Assembly: GCF_019263585.2 (NCBI RefSeq)
Contig: NZ_JADQDF010000001.1
Span: 4,340,001-4,404,000 of the forward strand
Direction: 5' to 3'
DNA from: Pseudonocardia oceani
Lineage (GTDB): Bacteria; Actinomycetota; Actinomycetes; Mycobacteriales; Pseudonocardiaceae
Length of the DNA stretch: 64,000 nt
The notes beneath the pieces were generated by a model, which did no database searches, was not told where the DNA came from, and saw only the letters and a list, made by a program, of their open reading frames with translations. This document shows, in pieces, positions 8,122 to 17,217 of the stretch (within the stretch, counting starts at the first letter, position 1; each line of letters begins with the position of its first letter). A program made the position numbers and the translations under genes.

Positions 8122-9234
8122 TCAAGCGCGCTGGTAGAAGGGCAGGGCAGCGACGGCGTAGGGCTGGCTGCGGCCGCGGACGTCGACGAGGAGCTCCGTG
8201 CCGGGCTCCGCGAGCGCGCGGTCGACGAAGGCCAGCGCGATCGGCATCCCCAGGGTGGGCGACAGGACCCCCGAGCTGACCACCCCGACGACCGCATCGT
8301 CGGGTCCGAGGACGGTGGCTCCCGCGCGTCCCGCCCGGCGGCCGGTACCCCTGAGACCGACGAGTACTCGCGGGGTCTCCTCGGAGGCCAGGACAGCGAG
8401 AGCGTCGTGACCGACGAACTGCTTGTCGAGGGCGACGACGCGGCGCAGTCCGGCGGCGAACGGATTCGTCCCGGCGGTCAGCTCGTGGCCGTAGAGGGCC
8501 ATGCCGGCCTCCATGCGGAGGGTGTCGCGACACGCGAGGCCGGTGGGGCGGAGGTCGAACGGCTCACCGCTGTCGAGCAGGGCGCTCCACAGCGCGGGCG
8601 CCTGTGCGTTCGGCACGTAGAGCTCGAATCCGTCCTCGCCGGTGTAGCCGGTCCGCGCCAGCAGCACGTCGATCCCGGCGACGGTCGCCTGTGCCGATGC
8701 GTAGTAGCGCAGCCCGTCGAGGAGCGTCGCGACGCCGGGCTCTGCGTTGCGCAGCACGTCGGGTGAGCGCGGGCCCTGCACGGCGATCAGCGCGGTGGCT
8801 GCGGAGCGGTCGGTGACCGCTACGTCGAAGCCCTCGGCGCGGCGGATCAGCTCGTCCGCGTCCTGCGCCGCGTTGGACGCGTTGACGACGACGAGGAACC
8901 TGTCGTCGGCAAGGCGGTAGACGACGAGGTCGTCGAGCACGCCGCCGTCGGGCGCGCACAGCAGCGAGTACTTCGCACGCCCCACCTCGACCTTCGACAG
9001 GGCTCCGGCCAGCGCGTGGTCGAGTGCATCGGCGGCCTGGGGCCCGGCGTACTCGATCTCACCCATGTGCGACAGGTCGAACAGGCCGGCGGAGCGCCGC
9101 ACCGAGTGGTGCTCGGCCAGCTCGCTGTCGTAGCGGACCGGCATGCGCCAGCCCGCGAAGTCGGTGAACGTCGCGCCCAGGCGCTCGTGCTCGGCGTCGA
9201 GCGGGGTGCGGACGAGCTCCTGGATCGACGTCAT
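8122..9234 (-). CDS. gcvT: Glycine cleavage system T protein (aminomethyltransferase)
   Basis: 370 residues from ATG at 9234, which overlaps the gcvP stop as ATGA. It moves the methylene group from lipoyl-bound aminomethyl to tetrahydrofolate and releases ammonia. Family signatures include DFAGWRMPVRYDSELAEHH near the N-terminus, LFDLSHMGEIE, and GYTGEDGFELYVP in the middle. The length is normal. It lies between gcvP and gcvH in the riboswitch-controlled operon. Confidence 0.97.
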   Translation of the reverse strand: MTSIQELVRTPLDAEHERLGATFTDFAGWRMPVRYDSELAEHHSVRRSAGLFDLSHMGEIEYAGPQAADALDHALAGALSKVEVGRAKYSLLCAPDGGVLDDLVVYRLADDRFLVVVNASNAAQDADELIRRAEGFDVAVTDRSAATALIAVQGPRSPDVLRNAEPGVATLLDGLRYYASAQATVAGIDVLLARTGYTGEDGFELYVPNAQAPALWSALLDSGEPFDLRPTGLACRDTLRMEAGMALYGHELTAGTNPFAAGLRRVVALDKQFVGHDALAVLASEETPRVLVGLRGTGRRAGRAGATVLGPDDAVVGVVSSGVLSPTLGMPIALAFVDRALAEPGTELLVDVRGRSQPYAVAALPFYQRA

Positions 9235-12086
9235 GACAGCTCCTGGAGGGTCGCGTCCGGGGTGGCGAAGGCTTCGGGCGGGGGGCAGGAGCAGACGAGG
9301 TTGCGGTCACCGTGAGCGCCGTCGATGCGGCCGACGGGCGGCCAGTACTTCGTCCGGCGCAGCTCCGGGACCGGGAACGCCGCCTGCTCGCGCGAGTAGG
9401 GCCGGGTCCACCGGTCGGCGAGCAGCACATCGGCGGTGTGCGGGGCGTTGCGCAGCGGGCTGTCCTCGAGTGTCCACGTGCCGTCGCTGACGCGGTCGAT
9501 CTCGGCGCGGATCGTGATCATCGCGTGGACGAAGCGGTCGATCTCGGCGAGCGACTCGGACTCCGTCGGCTCGACCATGAGCGTCCCCGCGACGGGGAAC
9601 GACAGGGTCGGGGCGTGGAAGCCGTAGTCGATCAGGCGCTTCGCGACGTCCTCGGCGGTGACGCCGGTCTGCCGGGTGATCGCGCGCAGATCGAGGATGC
9701 ACTCGTGCGCGACCAGTCCGCCGGGACCCGTGTAGAGCACGGGATAGTGCTCGTGGAGGCGGCGGGCGAGGTAGTTCGCGGCGAGGACCGCCGAGGTGGT
9801 CGCCCTGGTCAGGCCGTCCGGGCCCATCATCGCGATGTACGCATAGGTGATCGGCAGGATGCCGGCGGACCCGAACGCGGCGGCGGAGACCGGCGCGCCC
9901 TTCGACTCCAGCGGGTCGCCCGGCAGGAACGGCGCCAGATGCGAGCGGACCGCGACAGGGCCGACGCCGGGACCACCTCCGCCGTGCGGGATGCAGAACG
10001 TCTTGTGCAGGTTGAGGTGCGACACGTCGCCGCCGAACTCGCCCGGCCTGGCCAGCCCGACCAGCGCGTTGAGGTTGGCGCCGTCGATGTACACCTGGCC
10101 GCCCGCCTCATGGACGAGGTCGCACACGGTGCGCACGTCAGACTCGTAGACCCCGTGCGTGGACGGGTAGGTCAGCATGATCGCCGCAGTTCGGTCGCCG
10201 TTGGCGTCGAGCCTGGCGCGCAGGTCGTCGAGCTCGATGCTGCCGTCGGCTGCGGTGGCCACGACGACGACGCTCATCCCCGCCAGTACGGCCGACGCCG
10301 CATTGGTGCCGTGCGCGGACGACGGGATGACGCAGACCGTGCGCTGGATGTCGCCACGGCTGCGGTGGTAGTCGCGGATGGCGAGCAGGCCGGCGAGCTC
10401 GCCCTGAGATCCGGCGTTGGGCTGCAACGACACCGAGTCGTAGCCGGTGATCTCGGCGAGCCAGTTCTCGAGCGTCTCGGTGAGCTCGGCGTATCCGCGG
10501 GTCTGGTCCGCGGGTGCGAACGGGTGCAGGGAGGCGAAGCCCGGCGTCCTGATTGGCTCCATCTCCGCCGTCGCGTTCAGCTTCATGGTGCAGGAGCCGA
10601 GCGGGATCATCGTGCGGTCGAGCGCGAGGTCGCGGTCGGACAGCGACCGCACGTAGCGCAGCATCGACGTCTCGGAGCGGTGAGCCGAGAAGACCGGGTG
10701 CGACAAATAGGGTCCGGTGCGTCGCAGGCCGGCGGGCAGGGCGCTCGACGGCGGCCCGGCCACCGGGGTCGCGCCGAAGGCGGCGAGCACCCGGGCGACG
10801 ATCGGGGCGGTGGTGACCTCGTCACACGCGGCGGCGACGTGGTCGGGGTCGACGCGCCGCAGGTTGATGCCGTCCCCGGCGGCCGCTTCGACGACCGCGT
10901 CGGCCCGCCCGGGTACCCGCGCGAGGACCGTGTCGAAGAACGCGCTGTGCACGACCTCGATGCCCGACGCCCGCAGGCCTGCAGCGAGACCGGCCGCGTG
11001 CGCGTGAACACGCTCGGCGATCTGCCGCAGCCCCGCGGGGCCGTGATGGACCGCGTACATCGCCGCGACGTTGGCGAGCAGCGCCTGCGCCGTGCAGATG
11101 TTGCTGGTCGCCTTCTCCCGCCGGATGTGCTGCTCACGGGTCTGCAGCGCCAGGCGGTAGCCGGGACGGCCGGTGGCGTCGCGCGACACACCCACCAGCC
11201 GGCCGGGCAGCAGGCGCTCGAGCCCACTGCGGACGGACATGTACGCCGCGTGCGGGCCACCGAAGAACAGCGGCACGCCGAAGCGTTGGCTCGAGCCGAC
11301 CGCGATGTCCGCGCCCAGCTGCCCGGGCGGTGCGAGCAGAGCGAGCGACAACAGGTCGGCCGCCACGGTCACGAGTGCGCCCCGGGCCCGCGCCGCCGAG
11401 ATGATCGGGCGGAGGTCGCGCACCGTTCCCGAGGCGCCGGGCGCCTGCAGCACGATCCCGAGCACGTCGCCCTCGTCGAGCGCCGCGACGGCCCCCGGCG
11501 CCGAGAGGTCGACGACGTCGATCGGGAGGCCCAGTGGCTCGGCCCTGCGGTGCAGCACGGCCAGCGTCTGGGGGAGGCACTCGGAGTCGAGGACGACGCG
11601 CGCGCCCGCCGGAGCTGCCTTGTTCGCCCGGGCCATGAGCAGCACCGCCTCGACGACGGCGGTGGCCTCGTCGAGCAGCGACGCCCCCGCCACCGGGAGG
11701 TCCGTGAGGTCCTCGACCATCGTCTGAAAGGTCAGCAGCGCCTCCAGTCGGCCCTGCGAGATCTCCGGCTGGTACGGCGTGTACGCCGTGTACCAGGCCG
11801 GTGACTCCAGCATGTTGCGACGCAGGACAGGTGGTGTGATCGTGTCGTGGTAGCCCAGACCGATCATCTGCACCATCGTCCGGTTGCGCCCAGCGATGTC
11901 CTCGAGCGCGGTGAGTGCGTCCTGCTCGCTCAGCGCGGCAGGTAGGTTCAGCGGCTCCGCCGCCCGGATCCCCTGCGGCACGGCGGCCTCGATGAGCGAC
12001 GTGAGATCAGGATGGCCGACGATCTCGAGCATCTTCTGCTCGTCGTCGTGGTCGGGACCGATGTGCCGGTCGGCGAAGATCGTCAT
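9231..12086 (-). CDS. gcvP: Glycine dehydrogenase (decarboxylating), P protein
   Basis: 951 residues, the normal length for the fused single-chain P protein, from ATG at 12086. The N-terminal domain begins ADRHIGPDHDDEQKMLEIVG. The C-terminal half carries the PLP lysine, Lys695, in LNLHKTFCIPHGGGGPG. It decarboxylates glycine and passes the aminomethyl group to the lipoyl arm of GcvH. It is the first gene of the gcvP-gcvT-gcvH-glyA-sdaA operon, and its leader contains a tandem glycine riboswitch, so expression should rise with intracellular glycine. Confidence 0.98.
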   Translation of the reverse strand: MTIFADRHIGPDHDDEQKMLEIVGHPDLTSLIEAAVPQGIRAAEPLNLPAALSEQDALTALEDIAGRNRTMVQMIGLGYHDTITPPVLRRNMLESPAWYTAYTPYQPEISQGRLEALLTFQTMVEDLTDLPVAGASLLDEATAVVEAVLLMARANKAAPAGARVVLDSECLPQTLAVLHRRAEPLGLPIDVVDLSAPGAVAALDEGDVLGIVLQAPGASGTVRDLRPIISAARARGALVTVAADLLSLALLAPPGQLGADIAVGSSQRFGVPLFFGGPHAAYMSVRSGLERLLPGRLVGVSRDATGRPGYRLALQTREQHIRREKATSNICTAQALLANVAAMYAVHHGPAGLRQIAERVHAHAAGLAAGLRASGIEVVHSAFFDTVLARVPGRADAVVEAAAGDGINLRRVDPDHVAAACDEVTTAPIVARVLAAFGATPVAGPPSSALPAGLRRTGPYLSHPVFSAHRSETSMLRYVRSLSDRDLALDRTMIPLGSCTMKLNATAEMEPIRTPGFASLHPFAPADQTRGYAELTETLENWLAEITGYDSVSLQPNAGSQGELAGLLAIRDYHRSRGDIQRTVCVIPSSAHGTNAASAVLAGMSVVVVATAADGSIELDDLRARLDANGDRTAAIMLTYPSTHGVYESDVRTVCDLVHEAGGQVYIDGANLNALVGLARPGEFGGDVSHLNLHKTFCIPHGGGGPGVGPVAVRSHLAPFLPGDPLESKGAPVSAAAFGSAGILPITYAYIAMMGPDGLTRATTSAVLAANYLARRLHEHYPVLYTGPGGLVAHECILDLRAITRQTGVTAEDVAKRLIDYGFHAPTLSFPVAGTLMVEPTESESLAEIDRFVHAMITIRAEIDRVSDGTWTLEDSPLRNAPHTADVLLADRWTRPYSREQAAFPVPELRRTKYWPPVGRIDGAHGDRNLVCSCPPPEAFATPDATLQELS

Positions 12087-12134
12087 GCGCTCGCTCCGAG
12101 GTCGGGGGGACAGATGACACCTGTGGTGACACCG

Positions 12135-12328
12135 TCTCCCCGCTCTGTCTTCAGACCTGAGAGATTCCGCGGATCGCTCCGCTTGCCCCGTCGGTGGCTC
12201 TCCGGAGGACCGGAGAAGCGCTTTCCAGAGTTGCCTCGCCCCAGCGGTACGGCGGCCTGAGAGATTTCCGGGGAGGATTGCTCCTACGGCTCTGGAATGA
12301 ACCAGATCTCCCGCTGGGATTCGAGCGG
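12135..12328 (-). ncRNA. Tandem glycine riboswitch (two aptamers) upstream of gcvP
   Basis: Read on the minus strand, two copies of the glycine-aptamer core are present. The first, higher-coordinate copy has AGGAGCAATCCTCC followed by GGAAATCTCTCAGG (12257-12286 region). The second starts GGCGAGGCAACTCTGGAAAG (12221-12240) and contains GGAATCTCTCAGG (12157-12169). The pairing of a GGAGCAA-type bulge with a following AATCTCTCAGG strand is diagnostic of the class, and two adjacent copies with a short linker match the common cooperative architecture. The gcvP start lies about 50 bases beyond the second aptamer. I see no clear poly-U terminator in between, so the control mode (translation or termination) is not settled. 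Boundaries are approximate. Confidence 0.93.
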
Positions 12329-12349
12329 CGTATGGAGTTGTGGACGCGA

Positions 12350-12387
12350 ACTATACGCACATCCCCGACGACCGTGGCAAGTGTCAA
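12350..12387 (-). promoter_or_regulatory. Candidate promoter for the gcv operon
   Basis: On the minus strand TATAGT occupies 12355-12350. Upstream are TTGCCA (12380-12375, 19-base spacer) and a consensus TTGACA (12387-12382), which is too far away (26 bases) to be the partner. The TATAGT box lies about 25 bases upstream of the riboswitch, as expected if the whole aptamer is transcribed. No other good hexamer pair was seen on this strand. Confidence 0.4.
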
Positions 12388-12739
12388 TCTCCGAGTGATC
12401 GCTCCCCCTCGCGCATCACCGCAGCTCACAGGGGTTGCGGAAGGCCGGCGCGGCACCGGTTCCGCAGCGCCCGTGGCCCGCCACCTCGTGACAGGCCGTA
12501 GGTGACGCCATTGGCCACCGCACGCTGAGTGCTACGGTGAGCGCGCTCGTGAGGCATCCTGCGGCTCGAATTCGACCGTTCAGGACGGACCCGATCCGGG
12601 ACAAGTCCCAATTCCTGGTGTCTGGCACCGGGATCCGGCACCGCGCTGCGGACATCTTCCTGCGCGCGATCGTCAGCCATTCCGGTCGCCGCACCGATGT
12701 TCTCCGAGATACGTGCCCACCCGCCGCCAGGAGAGTGTC
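12388..12739. other. Intergenic region between the divergent gcv operon and lipA
   Basis: No gene is convincing in this stretch. On the plus strand TTGGCC at 12511-12516 and TACGGT at 12533-12538 are spaced 16 bases apart and could be the lipA promoter, leaving a leader of about 200 bases. I see no recognisable structured RNA in that leader. Confidence 0.3.
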
Positions 12740-13783
12740 ATGACGATCGCACCCGAGGGTCGGAAGCTGCTCCGTCTCGAGGTCCGCAACAGCGAGACCC
12801 CCATCGAGCGCAAGCCCGCGTGGATCAGGACCAAGGCGAAGACCGGACCCCAGTACACCGAGCTCAAGGCGCTGGTGCGCTCCGGTGGCCTGCACACCGT
12901 GTGCGAGGAGGCCGGCTGCCCCAACATCTACGAGTGCTGGGAGGACCGCGAGGCCACCTTCCTCATCGGCGGCGAGCAGTGCACCCGGCGCTGCGACTTC
13001 TGCCAGATCGACACCGGCCGCCCCGCCGAGCTGGACCGCGACGAGCCCCGCCGCGTCGCCGAGTCCGTGGCCCAGATGGGGCTGCGCTACTCCACCGTCA
13101 CCGGCGTGGCCCGCGACGACCAGCCCGACGGCGGCGCCTGGCTCTACGCCGAGACCGTCCGGCTCATCCACCAGCTCAACCCCGGCACCGGGGTGGAGCT
13201 GCTGATCCCGGACTTCAACTCCATCGACGCCCAGCTCGACGAGGTCTTCGCCGCCCGCCCCGAGGTCCTGGCCCACAACCTCGAGACCGTCCCGCGGATC
13301 TTCAAGCGGATCCGCCCCGCGTTCCGCTACGACCGTTCCCTCGAGGTCATCACCAAGGCCCGTGCGGCCGGGCTGGTCACCAAGTCCAACCTCATCCTGG
13401 GCATGGGCGAGACCCCCGAGGAGGTCGTGTCCGCGCTGCGCGACCTGCACGAGGCCGGCTGCGAGATCATCACCATCACCCAGTACCTGCGGCCCTCCGC
13501 CCGGCACCACCCGGTGGAGCGCTGGGTCAAGCCCGAGGAGTTCGTCGAGCACTCCGAGGCCGCCAAGGAGATGGGCTTCGCCGGGGTCATGGCCGGCCCG
13601 CTCGTGCGCTCGTCCTACCGCGCCGGGCGCCTCTACGCCCAGACCGTCACCGCCCGCGGCGCGGTCCTTCCTCTGGCCCTGGCTCACCTCGCCGCCGAAG
13701 GTGCGGGAACTCAGGAGGCTCGGACGCTGCTCGCCGCGACCGTCGGAGTTCACGACGTCCCCCGGCGCCTCGGCAACACGTGA
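12740..13783 (+). CDS. lipA: Lipoyl synthase
   Basis: 347 residues from ATG at 12740 with AGGAG six bases upstream (12729-12733). Radical SAM enzyme that inserts two sulfurs into protein-bound octanoyl groups. The auxiliary cluster ligands are Cys55, Cys60 and Cys66 (VCEEAGCPNIYEC) and the radical-SAM cluster ligands are Cys81, Cys85 and Cys88 (CTRRCDFC). The C-terminal RSSYRAG motif, whose serine ligates the auxiliary cluster, is present. It sits divergent to the glycine cleavage operon, whose GcvH is a lipoyl client. No lipB is adjacent, unlike in many actinomycetes where lipB precedes lipA. Confidence 0.98.
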   Translation: MTIAPEGRKLLRLEVRNSETPIERKPAWIRTKAKTGPQYTELKALVRSGGLHTVCEEAGCPNIYECWEDREATFLIGGEQCTRRCDFCQIDTGRPAELDRDEPRRVAESVAQMGLRYSTVTGVARDDQPDGGAWLYAETVRLIHQLNPGTGVELLIPDFNSIDAQLDEVFAARPEVLAHNLETVPRIFKRIRPAFRYDRSLEVITKARAAGLVTKSNLILGMGETPEEVVSALRDLHEAGCEIITITQYLRPSARHHPVERWVKPEEFVEHSEAAKEMGFAGVMAGPLVRSSYRAGRLYAQTVTARGAVLPLALAHLAAEGAGTQEARTLLAATVGVHDVPRRLGNT

Positions 13784-13887
13784 ACATGGTCGACGAGTCA
13801 CTGCCGATCGGTAGATCTCACGAATGGACCGGCAACATCGTAGGAGATGCCAGTACGTGCCGCCTCTCGACGGGTTAGCCTGACGAA

Positions 13888-15246
13888 ATGTCAAGTCGGG
13901 AAGCACTCCTGCGCGCCGTTCGAGGCGAACTGGATCGAGCTCTCGTCGACCTCGAGCAACTCATCCGCATCCCGAGCGTCTGGTCCGATCCGGCACATCG
14001 TCTCGACACGCACACAAGCGCTGATGCAGTGGCCGCGATGGCTCGAGACGCCGGCGCGAGGACTGTTCAGATCATCCAGGCTTCCGGCGGCGCGCCATCG
14101 GTTCTCGCTCAATGGCCTGCACCTGCCGGGCAGCCGACAATTCTTCTGTACGCACATCACGACGTGCAGCCGGCGGGCAGTCACCGGATCTGGACCAGTC
14201 CACCGTTCGAGCCGACGATCCGTGATGGGCGACTGTACGGCCGGGGGGCGGCGGACGACAAAGCTGGCATCATGACGCATCTCAGCGTACTGCGCGCCTA
14301 CTCGGGAAAGCCGCCGATCGGGGTGACTCTTTTCGTCGAAGGCGAAGAAGAGTCAGGATCTCCCACCCTTCGGGACCTGATGATCTCCCATCAATCATTG
14401 TTCACCGCCGACGCTGCAGTGGTTGCCGACGGATCGAATCCCGCGACCGATACTCCGGCGCTGACGACTTCTCTTCGAGGTCTCGTCAACTGCGTCGTCG
14501 AGATCGAGGTACTTGATCAGGCGGTTCACTCGGGAATGGCTGGCGGAGTGGCGCCCGACGCGCTGACCGCTCTCTGCAGGATGCTCGGCAGCTTGCATGA
14601 CGACCGAGGCAGGGTCGCAGTTCGGGGATTGCTAGTTGACTGTGTTGGCACCGACCCCCGTTCTGCAGATGCGGACACCGAACACGACTTCCGATCGAAC
14701 TACGGCGTGCTCGATGGAGTCGAACTGATCGGGTGCGGCTCGATCAACGACCGCCTGTGGTACGGGCCCGCAGCGACTGTCCTGGGTATCGATGCTCCAT
14801 CGGTCGATGAGGCCGCAAATGTACTCGTTCCCCGTGCCCGTGCTCTGGTGAGCTTGCGGACAGCTCCTGGCCGAGACTCCCATAGTGCCTATCGTGAGCT
14901 TTCCGAACATCTGCAGGCCAATGCCCCATGGGGCGCGCGCGTGCGGACTGACCCGCGCTCGATCGGATCGCCTTCGATCATACGGCCCTCCGGGACTACG
15001 TATGACATCGCTCGCAACGCCTTGAGTGAGGCTTTCGGCTCTGTTGTCCATGAGGTGGGGATGGGCGGGTCAATTCCGTTTGTAGCCGAGTTTTCAAGCA
15101 TGTTTCCCGCCGCCCCTCTACTGATCACTGGCGTTGGCGATCCCGCAAGCCGGTGGCACGGAATCGACGAGAGTCTCGATATGAAAATGTTTACACGCGG
15201 CATCTTGGCAGAAGCCCTACTCTTGAACGACCTCGCACAGGAGTGA
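13888..15246 (+). CDS. M20 family metallopeptidase (dipeptidase-like) in a lower-GC segment
   Basis: 452 residues from ATG at 13888. The metal-site motifs of M20 peptidases are clear: AHHDVQP (His90, Asp92), GRGAADDKAG (bridging Asp123) and EGEEESGS (catalytic Glu near 153-155). The middle dimerisation domain follows, and a late RWHGIDE segment supplies the final metal ligand region. Such enzymes hydrolyse dipeptides or acylated amino acids. The gene uses many A- or T-ending codons and has visibly lower GC than every neighbour, suggesting recent acquisition. It lies between lipA and a broken integrase beside tRNA-Lys. The substrate is unknown. Confidence 0.88.
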   Translation: MSSREALLRAVRGELDRALVDLEQLIRIPSVWSDPAHRLDTHTSADAVAAMARDAGARTVQIIQASGGAPSVLAQWPAPAGQPTILLYAHHDVQPAGSHRIWTSPPFEPTIRDGRLYGRGAADDKAGIMTHLSVLRAYSGKPPIGVTLFVEGEEESGSPTLRDLMISHQSLFTADAAVVADGSNPATDTPALTTSLRGLVNCVVEIEVLDQAVHSGMAGGVAPDALTALCRMLGSLHDDRGRVAVRGLLVDCVGTDPRSADADTEHDFRSNYGVLDGVELIGCGSINDRLWYGPAATVLGIDAPSVDEAANVLVPRARALVSLRTAPGRDSHSAYRELSEHLQANAPWGARVRTDPRSIGSPSIIRPSGTTYDIARNALSEAFGSVVHEVGMGGSIPFVAEFSSMFPAAPLLITGVGDPASRWHGIDESLDMKMFTRGILAEALLLNDLAQE

Positions 15247-15620
15247 TGTGGCGCACCCGGAGACGGGAGCGGGGATAGTCAGCAAAGCCTCCAATAAAGG
15301 AGAACACCTTCATCTCGAGTTCGTGCCAAGTGCGCGTCGTCGAAGTCGCGGTCGCTGACTGGTTCGGCCGACCCCTGGTAGAAGGCCTGCCTGGAGCCGC
15401 CGGGCACCCGGCAGGCCACTGCAACAGGAAAGGCCTGGGCACGATGCTGATCCTTCAGTGCGGACTGCGTCCTCACAGGGCTGGGGTCAACTGAACCTGG
15501 GTAGTCCCGCCGCTGACGGACGGTCTGCGGGACGCCGGTCGGTCCCGTGTGCTGTGGAACTCGGCGATTCTCAATCGAGTCGTAATCCGTGCGAATGCTG
15601 CAACAACGCCTGCCCTGCAA
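15247..15620. other. Gene-free, compositionally mixed gap downstream of the M20 gene
   Basis: No reading frame on either strand has recognisable protein sequence. I looked for a duplicated 3' end of tRNA-Lys that would mark the far end of an integrated element and did not find one. The stretch may be decayed element DNA. Confidence 0.35.
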
Positions 15621-16849
15621 TCAACGGATCGCGGCGTCCAGCAGTATCGCTGCATGCGGGTGCAGCTCGCCCCTGCTGACGTAGGCGTCCTTCAGGAACT
15701 TGGCCTGGCCCATGAGGTCCGCCTTCGCGCGGTCGGTGAGGGTCATCTCGTCGTCGAGGATCGTGGCGTAGGTGCGGCGCCAGGCGTGTGGCGTCATCCA
15801 GTCCAGGTCGACCTGCGCTCGCACGGTCCGCACGGTGCGACGCAGCGTGGAGGGCCACCGGTAGGTCGGTCGACCGTCGCGGCCAGCGGAGGCGAAGACC
15901 GGGTGGTCGAGCGGTTCGTCTCCGCATCGGCGCAGTCGTAGGCGGTCGGCTACGAACTCCGGGAGCGGCACGATGCGCAGCGCCATCGAGGTCTTGCCGC
16001 CGTGCACAGCGAGGCCTTTGCCCTTCACCGGGTAGACGTTCTGGCGAACGGCCACGACCGGCACGAGGCGCATGGCGTTCTCGTTGACGACGGCGATGCC
16101 CTCCAGGTTCACGTCCCGCCACCGGACCGCGCACAGCTCGCCGATGCGCAAGCCGGTGCCGATGGCGAAGCGGATCAGGTCGGGGAGGTCGGCGGCGACC
16201 GAGACCGGGTCGGTGTCGACGTAGGTGAAGAGCCGGCGCCGTTCCTCCGGGGTCAGCCCGCGCGGCGAAGCGCCTGGTGGCCCTTGGCCGACTCGATGCG
16301 CTCCAGGTTGCGCACTGGGTTCGTCGCGATCGCTTGGTGCAGCACGGCTTGCTGAAGGACGCCGGAGACGACGCTGCGGACCGTGCGCCGGGTCGCCGCG
16401 GCGTAGTGCGGCTTGTCGACGATCGTGCCGTCCTCCTGGACGACGGAGAGGCGGGCGCGTTCGAGCCGCGAGAAGAAGGCGTCGATGTTGGCGACGTCGC
16501 ACTCGACCAGGCGCAGCTCGCCGAGCTGGGGGAGGACGAGCTTGTTCAACCAGGGCGTGTAGAGGTCATACGTGGAGTCGGCCCGCCGTTCCCGGATCTT
16601 CAGCATCCAGATGTCGGCCGCGTCGCGGAACCGGGAGTAGGGCCGGAGCGCTTCGACCCGCTGACCGTGGCGCTGGCGTAGCTCGTCCTGAAGGGCGCGT
16701 TGCGCCGCTGCGCGGGAGGTGCCGCGCTTCTCGATCTGCCGGGTCACGCCGTCGAGGTCCCGGACGCGGCAGCGGGCCGCCCAGCCCTTGCCCTTGCGGG
16801 TGAGGTGCACGATCCCATGATGACCGAGCGCGAGAGGTGGACGAGCCAT
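15621..16849 (-). pseudogene. Tyrosine recombinase (integrase), frameshifted
   Basis: Two overlapping frames make one integrase. The N-terminal part (16849 to 16253) has an AP2-like arm-binding start (GIVHLTRKGKGWAARCRV) and a SAM-like core-binding domain. The catalytic part (from about 16270 to 15621) has GLRIGELCAVRW with the first Arg, the strand with Lys (HGGKTSMALR), HAWRRT and a terminal Tyr in KDAYVSRGELHP. The frame is lost near 16255-16265, inside a CGCGCG run: the first frame reads ALRRAG-stop, the second continues with GLTPEERRRLF. Removing two bases restores one frame of 408 residues. The gene reads away from the 3' end of tRNA-Lys about 105 bases away, the usual position for a tRNA-targeting integrase. 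It is either inactive or affected by a sequencing error. Confidence 0.88.
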
Positions 16850-16911
16850 CGGGCATCAGCTCCAGGAAGGGTTAGCGGTGAGTTTCCGCTGACTTCGATC
16901 TTCCTGAAGGT

Positions 16912-16947
16912 GTAGCAGGCCAGAGCGACAAAGCTCTGGCCTGCTAC
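16912..16947 (-). terminator. Perfect hairpin just downstream of tRNA-Lys
   Basis: Arms GTAGCAGGCCAGAGC (16912-16926) and its exact complement (16933-16947) enclose a six-base loop. The hairpin begins seven bases beyond the tRNA 3' end. There is no T tract, as is common for actinobacterial terminators. It also lies between the tRNA and the integrase, so it could instead belong to the attachment region of the element. Confidence 0.65.
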
Positions 16948-16953
16948 TTCGTG

Positions 16954-17026
16954 TGCGCCGTCAGGGACTTGAACCCCGAACCCGCTGGTTAAGAGCCAGC
17001 TGCTCTGCCAATTGAGCTAACGGCGC
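16954..17026 (-). tRNA. tRNA-Lys (anticodon CTT)
   Basis: 73 bases on the minus strand. The acceptor arms GCGCCGT and ACGGCGC pair fully with discriminator A; D-arm TAGCTCAATTGGCAGAGC, anticodon loop CTCTTAA (anticodon CTT) and T-arm GGGGTTCAAGTCCC are all normal. CCA is not encoded. The integrase gene lies just beyond the 3' end, so this tRNA is the likely attachment target. Confidence 0.95.
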
Positions 17027-17108
17027 CTGCCTCGCGCCCTACCGCCCGGCGCCGGAGAACCTTAACAAGTCCGATCCGGTGTCCGTGCGGCGGGGTCCCG
17101 CGGCATGG

Positions 17109-17182
17109 GGTGAGTGACGGGACTTGAACCCGCGGCCCCCTGGACCACAACCAGGTGCTCTACCAGCTGAGCTACACCCACC
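17109..17182 (-). tRNA. tRNA-His (anticodon GTG)
   Basis: On the minus strand the acceptor GTGGGTG pairs with CACTCAC (one G-T pair). The extra G at position -1 faces discriminator C, a hallmark of tRNA-His. The anticodon loop TTGTGGT gives anticodon GTG. The T-arm GCGGGTTCAAGTCCCGT is normal. CCA is not encoded. It lies between tRNA-Lys and orn, all on the same strand. Confidence 0.95.
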
Positions 17183-17217
17183 ATGCGTTCCCGACCGCGG
17201 CCGGCAACTCGTCCACC

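Noticed and set aside
12151..12456. Small protein on the minus strand over the riboswitch
   Set aside because: The sequence is explained by the two glycine aptamers; the predicted protein has no family similarity.
12416..13906. Antisense frame over lipA
   Set aside because: LipA on the plus strand is fully convincing with all six cysteines; the opposite frame has no family motif.
15247..15620. Second attachment site (repeat of the tRNA-Lys 3' end) or excisionase gene
   Set aside because: I searched this gap by eye and found neither a copy of the tRNA end nor a small basic protein gene.
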